Assembly (NCBI RefSeq): GCF_004827385.1
Contig: NZ_SRXN01000011.1
Location: 124,001 to 188,000, forward strand
DNA from: Ensifer sp. MPMI2T
Lineage (GTDB): Bacteria > Pseudomonadota > Alphaproteobacteria > Rhizobiales > Rhizobiaceae
Direction of reading: 5' to 3'
Length of the DNA: 64,000 nucleotides
A program made the position numbers and the translations under genes. Of this stretch, positions 18,230 to 26,062 are shown piece after piece. The first letter of the stretch is position 1. Each line of letters starts with the position of its first letter. The notes below the pieces were generated by a model. The model was not told the origin of the DNA and made no database searches. It saw nothing but the letters and a program-made list of their open reading frames with translations.

Positions 18230-18541
18230 ATGAAGACCCTCCTGTCCGCGATGTCGCCTGTCGTCCTGTCCGCCATGCTGCTCGCTTCGAGTCTGAGCGG
18301 CTGCACGGCCACTGCCGTTACCTTTGGCTACTCGCCCTATCTCGAACCGATACCCGGCAGCATCACCTACGGCGGCCAGCCGCGAACAAGGCTTAGGAAG
18401 GCGCCGGTCGGCAGCATCGTGCCGCACCAGTTCAATGATCGTGCAGGGCGCACCGTCTATGAAACCTATGTGGTTGAACCCGACGGCTCGCTGCGCCTCG
18501 TCAGTCGGCGTTACCGCTACGATTTCTTCGACTTCGACTGA
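18230..18541 (+). CDS. Small lipoprotein, tandem paralogue 4 of 4
   Basis: 103 residues with a longer signal peptide and lipobox SLSGC. The domain is conserved (YLEPIPGSITYGGQPRTRLR, APVGSIVPHQF, ETYVVEPDGSLRLVSRR) but it is the most diverged copy, ending YRYDFFDFD. It is separated from paralogue 3 by 211 bases without a gene, so it may have its own promoter. Confidence 0.85.
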   Translation: MKTLLSAMSPVVLSAMLLASSLSGCTATAVTFGYSPYLEPIPGSITYGGQPRTRLRKAPVGSIVPHQFNDRAGRTVYETYVVEPDGSLRLVSRRYRYDFFDFD

Positions 18542-18697
18542 TTTCGCGGGCCTGGCACCTTCGCAGGAGCGCTACTTGCCAGGGTGGCGGCGCAATGCAC
18601 ACTGCACAAGCTCCGCAGCGGACTCTCCCCGGCAAAAGCAGTCTCCCGCCGTCCCCCTGTGAAGTCGCGCCTGACCGTAGAACGTTGTCCCGCTATT

Positions 18698-18946
18698 TTA
18701 CGAAAACCCGGCCTGGCGGAACCAGTCCTTCACGCCCGCCAGCACTTGCGCCTGGGCCGCATCGAGCGTCGTGGCATGACGAAAATCGTTGTTGCCGGTC
18801 CCGTTGCAATGCCAGATCGTCCAGGCCCAGTCTCCACGCGCTTGGCGCTTCAAGACAAAGCCCATTTCATGGTCACCAAGTTTGGCGCAATAGGCATCCG
18901 CCCGTTTCTGCACCCATGTCAGATTGATGTCGGCGACAGTCACCAT
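18698..18946 (-). CDS. Hypothetical protein, 82 residues
   Basis: The ATG at 18946 follows GGGGGAGGGCCTGGGG, a good site; the in-frame ATG at 19084 gives an N-terminus without protein-like character. The protein (MVTVADINLTWVQKRADAYC...) has no signal peptide or membrane helix and contains WAWTIWHCNGTGNNDF. I do not recognise the family. It lies just outside the lysis end of the prophage and could be host or phage. Confidence 0.6.
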   Translation of the reverse strand: MVTVADINLTWVQKRADAYCAKLGDHEMGFVLKRQARGDWAWTIWHCNGTGNNDFRHATTLDAAQAQVLAGVKDWFRQAGFS

Positions 18947-19232
18947 CCCCAGGCCCTCCCCCGTTTGGAAAGGTAACCGCAATCGCGTTGACCGCACCCG
19001 TGGAATTTTAGCGAAATGACATGTAGCCGGTTCGATATCCACAGCCATCGTAAGCCGAGACAAGCGGCCGTTCGCGGCATACATTTACCTCAAAGGAACA
19101 TCACAACCTGGCGTATCTATTTCCACATTTTGAGCGGACTCGTCGCAACCAAGGCGGGCGGCGCCAGCCGCCAAACCCCGGCGCATTTGCATCCGACTCG
19201 GGGGCGAAGCGAATCACGGGCATTCGCGCCTA

Positions 19233-19571
19233 CTACCCGCCGCGCAACAACATCAGCATCCGCTTCGCCGCGTCCGCAAAGGTCACCCCGAGCGCCGCGC
19301 CGCCGATGCCGATGACCCCGAGCGCGCCCATTCCCATCAGCTTCCATTTCCGCACGTCCTCTGTCACCGGCTTCATATCGGCAATGTCTTCCTTGGTCAG
19401 CGACATCGCCCCTTCGAGCGTCCCTACCCGCTCGAAAAGTTCGTCCATGCGGCGGATCGCCGAGGCAAGGCTTGCGGCCGCCCGGTCCTCAGTCCGCCGA
19501 AAATCCTCGCGCAGGTTCTTCACTTCGGCGATCAGCGTCCCGAGCTGCTGGTGAACGCTGCCATCAATCAT
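19233..19571 (-). CDS. DUF1515 phage membrane protein (possible holin-associated)
   Basis: 112 residues from the ATG at 19571 (MIDGSVHQQLGTLIAEVKNL). The N-terminal two thirds are a charged coiled coil (LREDFRRTEDR...IRRMDELFERVGTLEG), and a membrane helix follows near the C-terminus (LMGMGALGVIGIGGAALGV). This matches DUF1515, a family found at the lysis end of rhizobial prophages. The start overlaps the o-spanin stop as ATGA. A holin or anti-holin-like role is plausible by position only. Confidence 0.8.
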   Translation of the reverse strand: MIDGSVHQQLGTLIAEVKNLREDFRRTEDRAAASLASAIRRMDELFERVGTLEGAMSLTKEDIADMKPVTEDVRKWKLMGMGALGVIGIGGAALGVTFADAAKRMLMLLRGG

Positions 19572-19834
19572 CGTCGCCCGCTCCCATCGTCTCCCGCTCC
19601 ATGTCCTCCGCATTCTGCCTCCGTCCATACGGCCGCGGCGCAAAGACCGACAACGGTGCGGTCGATCCGGCGTTGGTCGGCCGGTGTCGCGCCGCGGGCG
19701 CCGGCAAGATCAGTGCCGACCACGCGTCTCAAGCCCGTCACATCGGCCGGTCCCGAAATCCCACACCCCGCCAGAACCAAGGCAGGCATCATAAGCGCGA
19801 CGCTTCGCATCAGCGCGGTCTGCTGCTTCATCAT
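19568..19834 (-). CDS. Outer-membrane spanin lipoprotein (Rz1-like)
   Basis: 88 residues with a signal peptide and lipobox LVLAGC (about residue 24), then a short Pro/Ala-containing mature chain (GISGPADVTGLRRVVG). About half of the gene lies inside the i-spanin gene in another frame, the usual Rz/Rz1 arrangement. O-spanins link to the i-spanin to fuse inner and outer membranes at the last step of lysis. Alternative ATG codons exist within the first 16 residues. Confidence 0.72.
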   Translation of the reverse strand: MMKQQTALMRSVALMMPALVLAGCGISGPADVTGLRRVVGTDLAGARGATPADQRRIDRTVVGLCAAAVWTEAECGGHGAGDDGSGRR

Positions 19835-19952
19835 TTTGCCTTTCGATTGCGTGTCTCACCGTTTGTGCCCCCTCCTCGCGGATGGCGAGAATGGCCCAAA
19901 AGACGGCAGCGAGGATGAGCCCGCCGCCAAGGATCCTTCCCCACAAAATCAT
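19710..19952 (-). CDS. Inner-membrane spanin (Rz-like)
   Basis: 80 residues: one N-terminal membrane helix (ILGGGLILAAVFWAILAI) followed by a charged helix (VRHAIERQNDEAADRADAKRR) reaching into the periplasm. It overlaps the endolysin stop by ATGA and shares 125 bases with the o-spanin gene. The function is inferred from this position and layout; the sequence itself is not highly conserved. Confidence 0.72.
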   Translation of the reverse strand: MILWGRILGGGLILAAVFWAILAIREEGAQTVRHAIERQNDEAADRADAKRRAYDACLGSGGVWDFGTGRCDGLETRGRH

Positions 19953-20782
19953 CGCTTGAGGCCCAGCGCCTCGCGCACGACCGGCATGGAGGAAATGGCG
20001 TAGACGGCAAAGCCGACAATCACGGTGAGGATCGCCAGTTGCACCCGCCAGTCGAGCGTTACGAGATTCAGTTCCCTCAAGGCGGTGACCACGCTGCCGC
20101 CGGCCGTGAGCAGCCAGGTCCAGAAGCGCCCGGATCGCGCCACCGCCTTGCGCTTTGACGCGGGGCGCGATGCCGTAACCGGCGCGGCGTCCTCCCGCGT
20201 CACCGCGGCGGCCGGTTCCTCTTCCACCGGCCCGCGTGCCACTGCCAGCACCTCACGCAGCACAGCCTCCACTTTCTCCGGCTTGACCAGCGCTTTGTTG
20301 AGCCCATCGCCGGCGTAATAGGATTGCCCGCGCTTCACCTGCTGCTGATCCCCCCTGGTGTCGGCAAGGACCGGCAGCGACGCCCACTCCTGCGCCAGCC
20401 GCCGGCCGAAGTCGACGAGCGGCAATTCGCCGGTCACGAACGCCTGATAGCCGCGGCGCTTCAAGAGGTGAAAACCAAGTCGATCCTGCAGATCCGGTGT
20501 GAATAGATCGCGGCTCTCGATCGAGGGAATTTCCTTCGCCAGGCCGACCAGCGTCGCCCGCATGAACTGATAAGCGCCAGCGGCGCTGGACCCATGGCTC
20601 TTCGACCATCCCTCCTGCGCGTCGACGACATCGCCAAAGCTCATCGTCGTCAGCGGCTGCTTCAGCCTGTTCTGCCTGTTGGCATAGATCACGTCATAGG
20701 ATGCGCGGTCCTTCCGCCCGACCTCGGTCTCCCGAATGAAGTCGAGCAGAATCGCCGCGCCGGCAGGCACGGTTTTGTTCAT
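19949..20782 (-). CDS. Endolysin (lysozyme-like muraminidase) with C-terminal membrane segments
   Basis: 277 residues. The N-terminal half is a lysozyme-like domain (LLDFIRETEVGRKDRASYD..., with GAYQFMRATL as in GH104-type muraminidases). It is followed by a Pro/Ala-rich linker (about 175-210) and two hydrophobic segments (FWTWLLTAGGSVVTAL and LAILTVIVGFAVYAI). A membrane-anchored endolysin is unusual and may be kept inactive until membrane damage (inference). It is the first gene of the lysis cassette, followed by both spanins and DUF1515. Confidence 0.85.
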   Translation of the reverse strand: MNKTVPAGAAILLDFIRETEVGRKDRASYDVIYANRQNRLKQPLTTMSFGDVVDAQEGWSKSHGSSAAGAYQFMRATLVGLAKEIPSIESRDLFTPDLQDRLGFHLLKRRGYQAFVTGELPLVDFGRRLAQEWASLPVLADTRGDQQQVKRGQSYYAGDGLNKALVKPEKVEAVLREVLAVARGPVEEEPAAAVTREDAAPVTASRPASKRKAVARSGRFWTWLLTAGGSVVTALRELNLVTLDWRVQLAILTVIVGFAVYAISSMPVVREALGLKR

Positions 20783-20826
20783 GGTTCACCTTGTTGCTGA
20801 GAGAAGTCTCGCTCGATGGCGAAGTG

Positions 20827-21318
20827 TCAGAGATTAATGGCGGCAATCCACATGGCGTCTACCTGCTCGTCAGCTAGACCGAGATGGGCGCCTATTGTGG
20901 CGATGAGCGCATGCGTTCGATTGAAGGTCGTCGCATATTCCCATTCGATCAGGGCCTTGTCCTTATCCAGCCCCGAGGTCGTCGCCACGATAGAGGCCTC
21001 GACCTGAGTTGGAGAAATCCCCGCGTTCACAAGTCCCAGCCGAAGTTGCCTCGCCGAAAGGGGAGGCATCGACGCGCGAATTTGTTGTGGAGTTGGGGCT
21101 ACAAAGGATTGGATCCGGAACGACGGATTATCTGCAAGCCATTGCCGAATTGTTGGGTTCAACCCGAAGGGATCATTCGGTCGGCTGCAATAGTCTGTAT
21201 CGTATGATGATCCTTCAATATCCGTAATGTTGCATTTTACCAGAAAGACGTCTGGCTCAGATGTCGCCGTGATGCTGGTAACCGAATTGAGTGACATGTT
21301 GGAAACGCTGGCGATCAT
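20827..21318 (-). CDS. Phage tail-fibre-associated protein (probable chaperone)
   Basis: 163 residues starting directly after the tail-fibre stop. The C-terminal half (PPLSARQLRLGLVNAGISPT, ...IEWEYATTFNRTHALI, ADEQVDAMW) matches a small domain common behind rhizobial phage tail-fibre genes. The N-terminal half is more variable. A role in folding or attaching the fibre is inferred from position. Confidence 0.65.
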   Translation of the reverse strand: MIASVSNMSLNSVTSITATSEPDVFLVKCNITDIEGSSYDTDYCSRPNDPFGLNPTIRQWLADNPSFRIQSFVAPTPQQIRASMPPLSARQLRLGLVNAGISPTQVEASIVATTSGLDKDKALIEWEYATTFNRTHALIATIGAHLGLADEQVDAMWIAAINL

Positions 21319-22422
21319 TCAAGCAACCCTTTGGAGAAGAGAGACATTGCTGACGCCATAGCCGCGACGTCTCCACGTTCCGGATAAGGCAGCGCCAACA
21401 CCACTGCCGAGATCACTGTTAACGTATTGCCCGCTGTTAGAGGTGTAGAGCGTGGGGGCAGCACCGGAGTTACGGCTTAAGATACTGGGATCAGTACTCA
21501 GAATAAGATGCCCCAGCGGAAAATTGGTTTCCCCCGCCGCCGAACCCGTATAAACCTCCGCTGCCGTGAACCCCAGCGCGTGCGTGTGGCTGGTGGTTGT
21601 CACGCTGTTCGTCGTGTCATTGGTGATGCTCGAGGGCGTGCCGAGCGTCAGTGTCCGGCTCGTCGAAAGGTCGCCGCCTCCGGTTAGTCCGTTGCCGGCG
21701 GTCATGGTCGTCGCGGTTGACGCCGCTCCCATCGAGGCGCGGGCTGTTGCGCCGCTTTCCGCGACCCATGTGGTCCCGTTGCCGACGATGACGTTGCCAT
21801 CGGTGACCGCGAGTCCCGCAATGGCCGCAAGACCGGCATGGTAGGCCTGGACGTTGGTCCCGATCGCAACGCCGAGGGTAGAGCGGGCGGTTGCCGCGTC
21901 GGCGTCGTCGAGAAGCGTGCGGGCGAAGGCCGTCAGCGGGGTGACGGCATAGGTGTCGGCCGCCGTCGTATAGATCATGCGGTCGGCGGCCGTCGTCAGC
22001 CCAGCGATCGATTGCAGCCCGGCATCGAACGCCTGGACATTCGTGCCGATGACGAGACCCAGCGTGGAGCGCGCCGTCGCCGCGTCGGCGTCGTCGATGA
22101 GTGATCGGCCGAACGGCGTCAGTGCCGTAGTCGCATAGGCGTCAGCCGCCGTCGTATAAATCGTCTTGTCGGCGCCGGTCGCAAGCCCGGAGATCGAACT
22201 CAGCGCCGCGCTCGCTACCTGCGCACCGAGCGCCGTGCGGGCAGCGCTGGCGCTTGTGGCGCCGGTGCCGCCCGCGGTAATCGGCCGCGCGGCATTGGCG
22301 TCGGCCGTGAGGTCGTCGATCAGCGCGTTATAAGGCACGCTTTGGATCGTCGTGTTGGGCACGCCCTTGGTGCCGGCCGGTGGGGAATAGACTCCGCCTG
22401 TTCTTGGCAAGATAGCCTCCAT
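21319..22422 (-). CDS. Phage tail fibre/collar-type protein with 62-residue repeats
   Basis: 367 residues, rich in Thr, Ala and Gly. Residues 77-138 and 139-200 are two tandem copies of a 62-residue unit (IYTTAADxYAxTxLTxF, DDADAATARSTLG, IGTNVQA). A third, partial copy lies before them (ARTALGAQVASAALSSISGL). The C-terminal part has GNGLTGGGDLSTSRTLTLG and SHTHALGF, common in receptor-binding fibre tips. It probably contacts the host surface. The start overlaps a terminator hairpin. Confidence 0.85.
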   Translation of the reverse strand: MEAILPRTGGVYSPPAGTKGVPNTTIQSVPYNALIDDLTADANAARPITAGGTGATSASAARTALGAQVASAALSSISGLATGADKTIYTTAADAYATTALTPFGRSLIDDADAATARSTLGLVIGTNVQAFDAGLQSIAGLTTAADRMIYTTAADTYAVTPLTAFARTLLDDADAATARSTLGVAIGTNVQAYHAGLAAIAGLAVTDGNVIVGNGTTWVAESGATARASMGAASTATTMTAGNGLTGGGDLSTSRTLTLGTPSSITNDTTNSVTTTSHTHALGFTAAEVYTGSAAGETNFPLGHLILSTDPSILSRNSGAAPTLYTSNSGQYVNSDLGSGVGAALSGTWRRRGYGVSNVSLLQRVA

Positions 22423-22423
22423 G

Positions 22424-22447
22424 AAAAAGGCCTCCCGATGGGAGGCC
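22424..22447 (-). terminator. Rho-independent terminator whose stem holds the next gene's ribosome site
   Basis: On the minus strand GGCCTCCC-ATC-GGGAGGCC is followed by TTTTT and then directly by the ATG of the tail-fibre gene. The GGGAGG in the 3' arm is the only ribosome-binding sequence for that start. Confidence 0.8.
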
Positions 22448-22615
22448 GTTTGAAGATTGGAAATAGTTCGCGTTCGGACAGGATCGTGCCCAGGATGTCG
22501 GCGGCTCGGCCTCGCGAATACGCAGCATGCCTCTCTCAGGTCAGGTGACTAACCGGAGAGGGACGTATGCGACTATGCCACCGATGCAGGACACAATTTA
22601 CCCGGCGGCGCTTCG

Positions 22616-22882
22616 TCAGTCCGGCGTCCGTAACTTGGTTTCGTCGACATAAACGCCGGCAAAGATGTGGTAAAGCAAAGGACGCAGCATGAGCCTTGAA
22701 AAAATAAATGTAGCGTCCTCGAATACACGGTCATAATTGAGGTATACGTAGTCTACTCCGACTACATAGTCGCAGTAATTTTTCTTTTCATTCAACACGC
22801 AAAAGCCAGTCTCTGCACCAGGCCCAATGTAAACAGCCGATAATTTCCTCTCTGTCACGAGGTAATAATCATTTACACGCAC
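22616..22882 (-). CDS. Hypothetical protein, AT-richer, GTG start
   Basis: 88 residues from a GTG at 22882 with AAGGCAGAGG upstream. The sequence is rich in Tyr, Val and Asp (NDYYLVTERKLSAVYIGPG, YVVGVDYVYLNYDRV) and ends KLRTPD. Its base composition is clearly AT-richer than the surrounding phage genes. The start overlaps the end of a small membrane ORF in another frame. The frame stays open upstream with protein-like sequence, so it could instead be the 3' part of a frameshifted gene. Confidence 0.5.
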   Translation of the reverse strand: MRVNDYYLVTERKLSAVYIGPGAETGFCVLNEKKNYCDYVVGVDYVYLNYDRVFEDATFIFSRLMLRPLLYHIFAGVYVDETKLRTPD

Positions 22883-23004
22883 CTCTGCCTTCTGAAAAAG
22901 ATAGATGACCGCTTCATAACGATGACTTTGGGGAGCGTATAGACGTGGAGAACCGCATAAGATATTATTAGCAGGTACATTAGACCGTAGAAAATCTTAG
23001 CCAT
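22873..23004 (-). CDS. Small membrane ORF overlapping the GTG-start gene
   Basis: 43 residues (MAKIFYGLMYLLIISYAVLH...) with one hydrophobic helix and a basic C-terminus. The ATG at 23004 has GTAGGAGCAGA just upstream. Its TAA falls 10 bases inside the following GTG-start ORF, so the two may be coupled or may be one broken gene. Same AT-rich composition. Confidence 0.45.
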   Translation of the reverse strand: MAKIFYGLMYLLIISYAVLHVYTLPKVIVMKRSSIFFRRQRCV

Positions 23005-23089
23005 TCTGCTCCTACTGACTGTTACACAGTACACGACGCACCCTCTTGCCGCCTCATCGGTTGCGGTACGGCAAGTCCTCTCCTCCCAC

Positions 23090-23130
23090 CCTCATTCGTG
23101 TGCTCGTCACAGGGATCCACCCAGCCCACG
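23090..23130 (+). repeat. Dispersed palindromic repeat, family A (copy)
   Basis: CTCATTCGTGTGCTCGTCACAGGGATCCA with the family layout, truncated on the right. It lies between two small phage-region genes. Confidence 0.7.
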
Positions 23131-23155
23131 TGCTTGTCGTGTACTGGGCGTCTGA

Positions 23156-23317
23156 TCAAGCGGAAAGCCAGCGAACGAGCGCGGCGGAGAAGCCGGCAAT
23201 AAGAAACCAAAGCAAGGCAGTTCGACCTTTGGACAACCTCACGCCAAAGTACTGCAAACCGTAATGAGCCGCCAACAAAAGGACGGCAATGACGATACCA
23301 ACAACAACCGACGACAT
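23156..23317 (-). CDS. Small membrane protein, 53 residues
   Basis: Two hydrophobic helices (VVVGIVIAVLLLAAHYGLQY and ALLWFLIAGFSAALVRWL) separated by a short basic loop. The ATG at 23317 is preceded by GGGGAGTTGAGCAC. It lies between tail genes, where small two-helix proteins often act as holins, but nothing in the sequence proves that. Confidence 0.55.
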   Translation of the reverse strand: MSSVVVGIVIAVLLLAAHYGLQYFGVRLSKGRTALLWFLIAGFSAALVRWLSA

Positions 23318-23531
23318 AAATGTGCTCAACTCCCCAACCGGAGGTGCCGGTTCCGACGCGACGCATCGGCACGGCGAACTCTCTCGCCCGCTTCGGCTCG
23401 CCTTCTCGCCGATGACGACCCTAGTCGCGAGGATAGGCAATCTTCGACTCGTTGCAACGGATACTTGCTTTCGCATCGCGGAATACGTGCAGAGAGGAGC
23501 GAGAACGAGATCCCGGCACTCCGCCTGCCCG

Positions 23532-24170
23532 TCAACGCCGGAACCGGTAAGGCGAAGGCAGGTCGTCGCCGAGATAGTAACCGGTAAAGTCGCCCATCGG
23601 ATTGAAGTTTTCGTAGTTCCTCGGCCCAGCGCGCCCGGTCTTTTCGCCGATCGCCCTACCGAGAGCACCGCCGGCGCGGCTTCCGGCCGCGCCTGCAGCC
23701 CCTCCGATAAAGACGGCGCCGGCAGGGCTCGTGAAAGGAGCACTCGCTAGACCGGCAAGCCCGCCCAGGCCGGAGCCCAAGACGTCGCCGATTGCCTCAC
23801 CTTCTTCCGCAAAATTGCCCATCGCTGCGACGCGATCTCGCTCCTCCAACCGCTCGATTTCTTCAAATTTTGCCATCATCTCCCGGCGCTTCCGCTCTTG
23901 CCACTCGGCCTGCTTGCGTCGAAGCGCCTCGTCACGCTCGCGCCTCAGCGCCTCCTGTTGGCGCTGCCGGTCACGAACATCCGCCATCGAGGCTTTCCCG
24001 GATCGAACGTCATCAAGGAAGTCCGCATCCATCGCTGCGCTCAACGAATCGATTGCCGCCGCCGGTGCCTTGCCGACGGTCATCGACTGGCGCACGGCGT
24101 CTGAGAGCGTTTGTTGCAGATCGAAGAAATGCGGTACATCGCTTCTTCGCGGCCTCGGTCGTGTATCCAT
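23532..24170 (-). CDS. Phage virion-associated protein, coiled coil plus glycine-rich segment
   Basis: 212 residues. A long charged helix (about 60-115, RDRQRQQEALRRERDEALRR) is followed by a Gly/Ala-rich hydrophobic stretch (GEAIGDVLGSGLGGLAGLAS, FIGGAAGAAGSRAGGALGRA). The Gly-zipper-like segment could insert into a membrane, as in ejection proteins of short-tailed phages; that is inference from composition and position. It follows the S74 tail protein gene. Confidence 0.65.
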   Translation of the reverse strand: MDTRPRPRRSDVPHFFDLQQTLSDAVRQSMTVGKAPAAAIDSLSAAMDADFLDDVRSGKASMADVRDRQRQQEALRRERDEALRRKQAEWQERKRREMMAKFEEIERLEERDRVAAMGNFAEEGEAIGDVLGSGLGGLAGLASAPFTSPAGAVFIGGAAGAAGSRAGGALGRAIGEKTGRAGPRNYENFNPMGDFTGYYLGDDLPSPYRFRR

Positions 24171-24258
24171 TGAAAATCCTTTCTTCTTCCGGCTCGCGGC
24201 CGCTTGAACCTGTCCAAGCGGCCGGTTTCAATTCCAAACGAAGGAGACGAAATCTGCC

Positions 24259-25512
24259 CTACTTCCGCCTCTTCCCCGCCGCGAAAAGCCGCCCATAATC
24301 CACCCGGCGCATGCCATCCGGCCCGCGCAGCACCGCATCTGGCCGGCTCTTCTCCACCTCCTGCGCCATCACGCCGATATGCTTCGGCCCGGAGGTCGGC
24401 TCGTCCTTGTAGCGGAACTCGTAGAGGTTATGCCCCTTGAGCCTGCCGACCTTCTCGATGTTCTTCTTGGCGCGGCGGTCGGACTTCGGAAGGAAACCAA
24501 GCAGCGAGTCGATAAGATTGCCACCCGCCTGCTGTCGGGCGTTATAGGTCGCCATCTGGTTCTGGTAGTTCTGCTGCACCAGCCCGGCATAGTCGACCGG
24601 CTGGATCGACTGTCCCTGCGTCGGCACGAAGCTCGGGTTCGTCACCTGCCCGCCGGACAGGAGCGCCGAGATTTCGTTGATCGGCTGGTTGCGCTGGGCA
24701 TATTGCTCGTTCAGATAGTTGGCGCGGGCGGTGTTCTGGACATTGATCCGCGCCTGCTCGGCGTTGAAGCTCTGGTCCTTCAGCGCGTTGTTGGCGGCCG
24801 CCGCGGACTGGCTGTTCTGGTGCATCTGCTGTTTGGCATTGTTGCCGAAGTCGGCGTTCTGCAGCGCCTGGGCATAGGCCTGCGCCTGCGCCGCGTTTTC
24901 GAAGCTCGCCTTCTGGTTGGCGAGGTTGGCAAGCCTCGTCTGCTCCTGGCCGGCATTGAGCACCGCCGCGATGCGGGCGTCGTTGGACGTCCGGTTCGCC
25001 TCGTCGATTGCCCGGTTATACGCCTCCGATCCCGGCTGCAGGCCCTGATTGGCAAGCCGCGTTTCCAGCGCCGCCCGGTCGCTCTCGAGCTGCGGGTTGA
25101 GCCGCGCCATCAGCGCGCTTTCGTATTTCGAGGTGTCGAAATCCGTCTCGTAGCTGCGGGTGATGTTGCCGGCATTGCCAACGGAAGTTGCAAGCTCCGG
25201 CCCACCGGAAAACTGCTGGTACTGCGGAAGCTGGAGCTTCGAAAGGTCGCCGGCCGCCGGCGCCTTCGAAATGTCCATCGGCTTGCCGAGCAGATCATTG
25301 AGCCGGCTCGACTGCGAAGTCGCGAGCGTCGCAAGATTGAGGCTCGCTTGGTCATTCTGTTTCTTAATCTTGTCCTGCATCGGCGAGAGCGCCTGCGTCG
25401 CCGTTGCAACGGGCAGATCGTAGACGTTTCCGCTCAAGGGATCGGTCCATTTCTGCGTCGTGTAGCTGTAGGTGAGGCTGCCGTCCGGCGTCACCTGGTT
25501 GACATTGCCCAT
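24259..25512 (-). CDS. Tail protein with C-terminal peptidase S74 (intramolecular chaperone) domain
   Basis: 417 residues from the ATG at 25512. Most of the chain is a Gln/Asn/Ala-rich helical region, and the last 70 residues are an S74 auto-processing domain (SDRRAKKNIEKVG, YEFRYKDEP, HIGVMAQEVEKSRPDAVL). S74 domains trimerise tail spikes or fibres and then cleave themselves off. The frame is open upstream to 25608 with KSKAPTPPDPKATAAAQ, an N-terminus typical of this phage family, but no ATG, GTG or TTG precedes it. The true start may be a rare AUC at 25608. Confidence 0.85.
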   Translation of the reverse strand: MGNVNQVTPDGSLTYSYTTQKWTDPLSGNVYDLPVATATQALSPMQDKIKKQNDQASLNLATLATSQSSRLNDLLGKPMDISKAPAAGDLSKLQLPQYQQFSGGPELATSVGNAGNITRSYETDFDTSKYESALMARLNPQLESDRAALETRLANQGLQPGSEAYNRAIDEANRTSNDARIAAVLNAGQEQTRLANLANQKASFENAAQAQAYAQALQNADFGNNAKQQMHQNSQSAAAANNALKDQSFNAEQARINVQNTARANYLNEQYAQRNQPINEISALLSGGQVTNPSFVPTQGQSIQPVDYAGLVQQNYQNQMATYNARQQAGGNLIDSLLGFLPKSDRRAKKNIEKVGRLKGHNLYEFRYKDEPTSGPKHIGVMAQEVEKSRPDAVLRGPDGMRRVDYGRLFAAGKRRK

Positions 25513-25615
25513 GTATCCGTTGGCGACCGCCGTGCCGATATTGGTCGCGGTCTGCGCCGCCGCCGTCGCCTTCGGATCGGGGGGCGTGGGAGCTTTTGAC
25601 TTTCCGATAGCACAC

Positions 25616-26062
25616 CTACCTTCGATTGACGGGATGCGCCCGCCAGTCGTTGTCTGTCAAAGTGAAGATGATTTCCGCCTCCTCCCGCCCGCGAAGCCGG
25701 GGGATGCGGTGGCTCGTGAATCCGAAGCGCCGGGCGATATCGACCATGCCGCGGTTCTCCTCCGAGACGCGCAGCACCGCCATCTGGCAGCCGACTTCAT
25801 CGAAGGGATAGCCGAACATGGCCTTCAGCACTGGCCGCGTCAGCCAGCGCTTGCTCGTGGCTGCGGCCGAAAGCTCGATGACGCCCGCTTCGGGCGAATA
25901 GTTGTGGTAGACGACGCCGGCGACGAGCCTGCCCTCCTCCGTCACGCCGAGCGTGGTGAAGTCGGCAAAGCCTCTCTCGCAGTCGTCGATACGGGCCGCG
26001 ACGAAGCCGGCGATCGCGTCGTTCCTCGCGGGGTCGCCCGCGCCGCCCCAGATGATGTTCAA
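25616..26062 (-). CDS. GNAT-family acetyltransferase-like phage protein, TTG start
   Basis: 148 residues from a TTG at 26062 that overlaps the preceding stop as TTGA. Features of the GNAT fold: GVVYHNYSPEAGVIELSAAA (beta strands 4-5) and VLRVSEENRGMVDIARRFGF (C-terminal helix region). The usual acetyl-CoA loop is not clear. Such genes recur between short-tail genes of podophages of Proteobacteria, but their substrate is unknown. Confidence 0.72.
   Translation of the reverse strand: MNIIWGGAGDPARNDAIAGFVAARIDDCERGFADFTTLGVTEEGRLVAGVVYHNYSPEAGVIELSAAATSKRWLTRPVLKAMFGYPFDEVGCQMAVLRVSEENRGMVDIARRFGFTSHRIPRLRGREEAEIIFTLTDNDWRAHPVNRR

Noticed and set aside
24198-24223. GGCCGCTTG ... CAAGCGGCC hairpin as a terminator
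   Set aside because: A strong stem but no run of T on either side, so terminator function is not supported.
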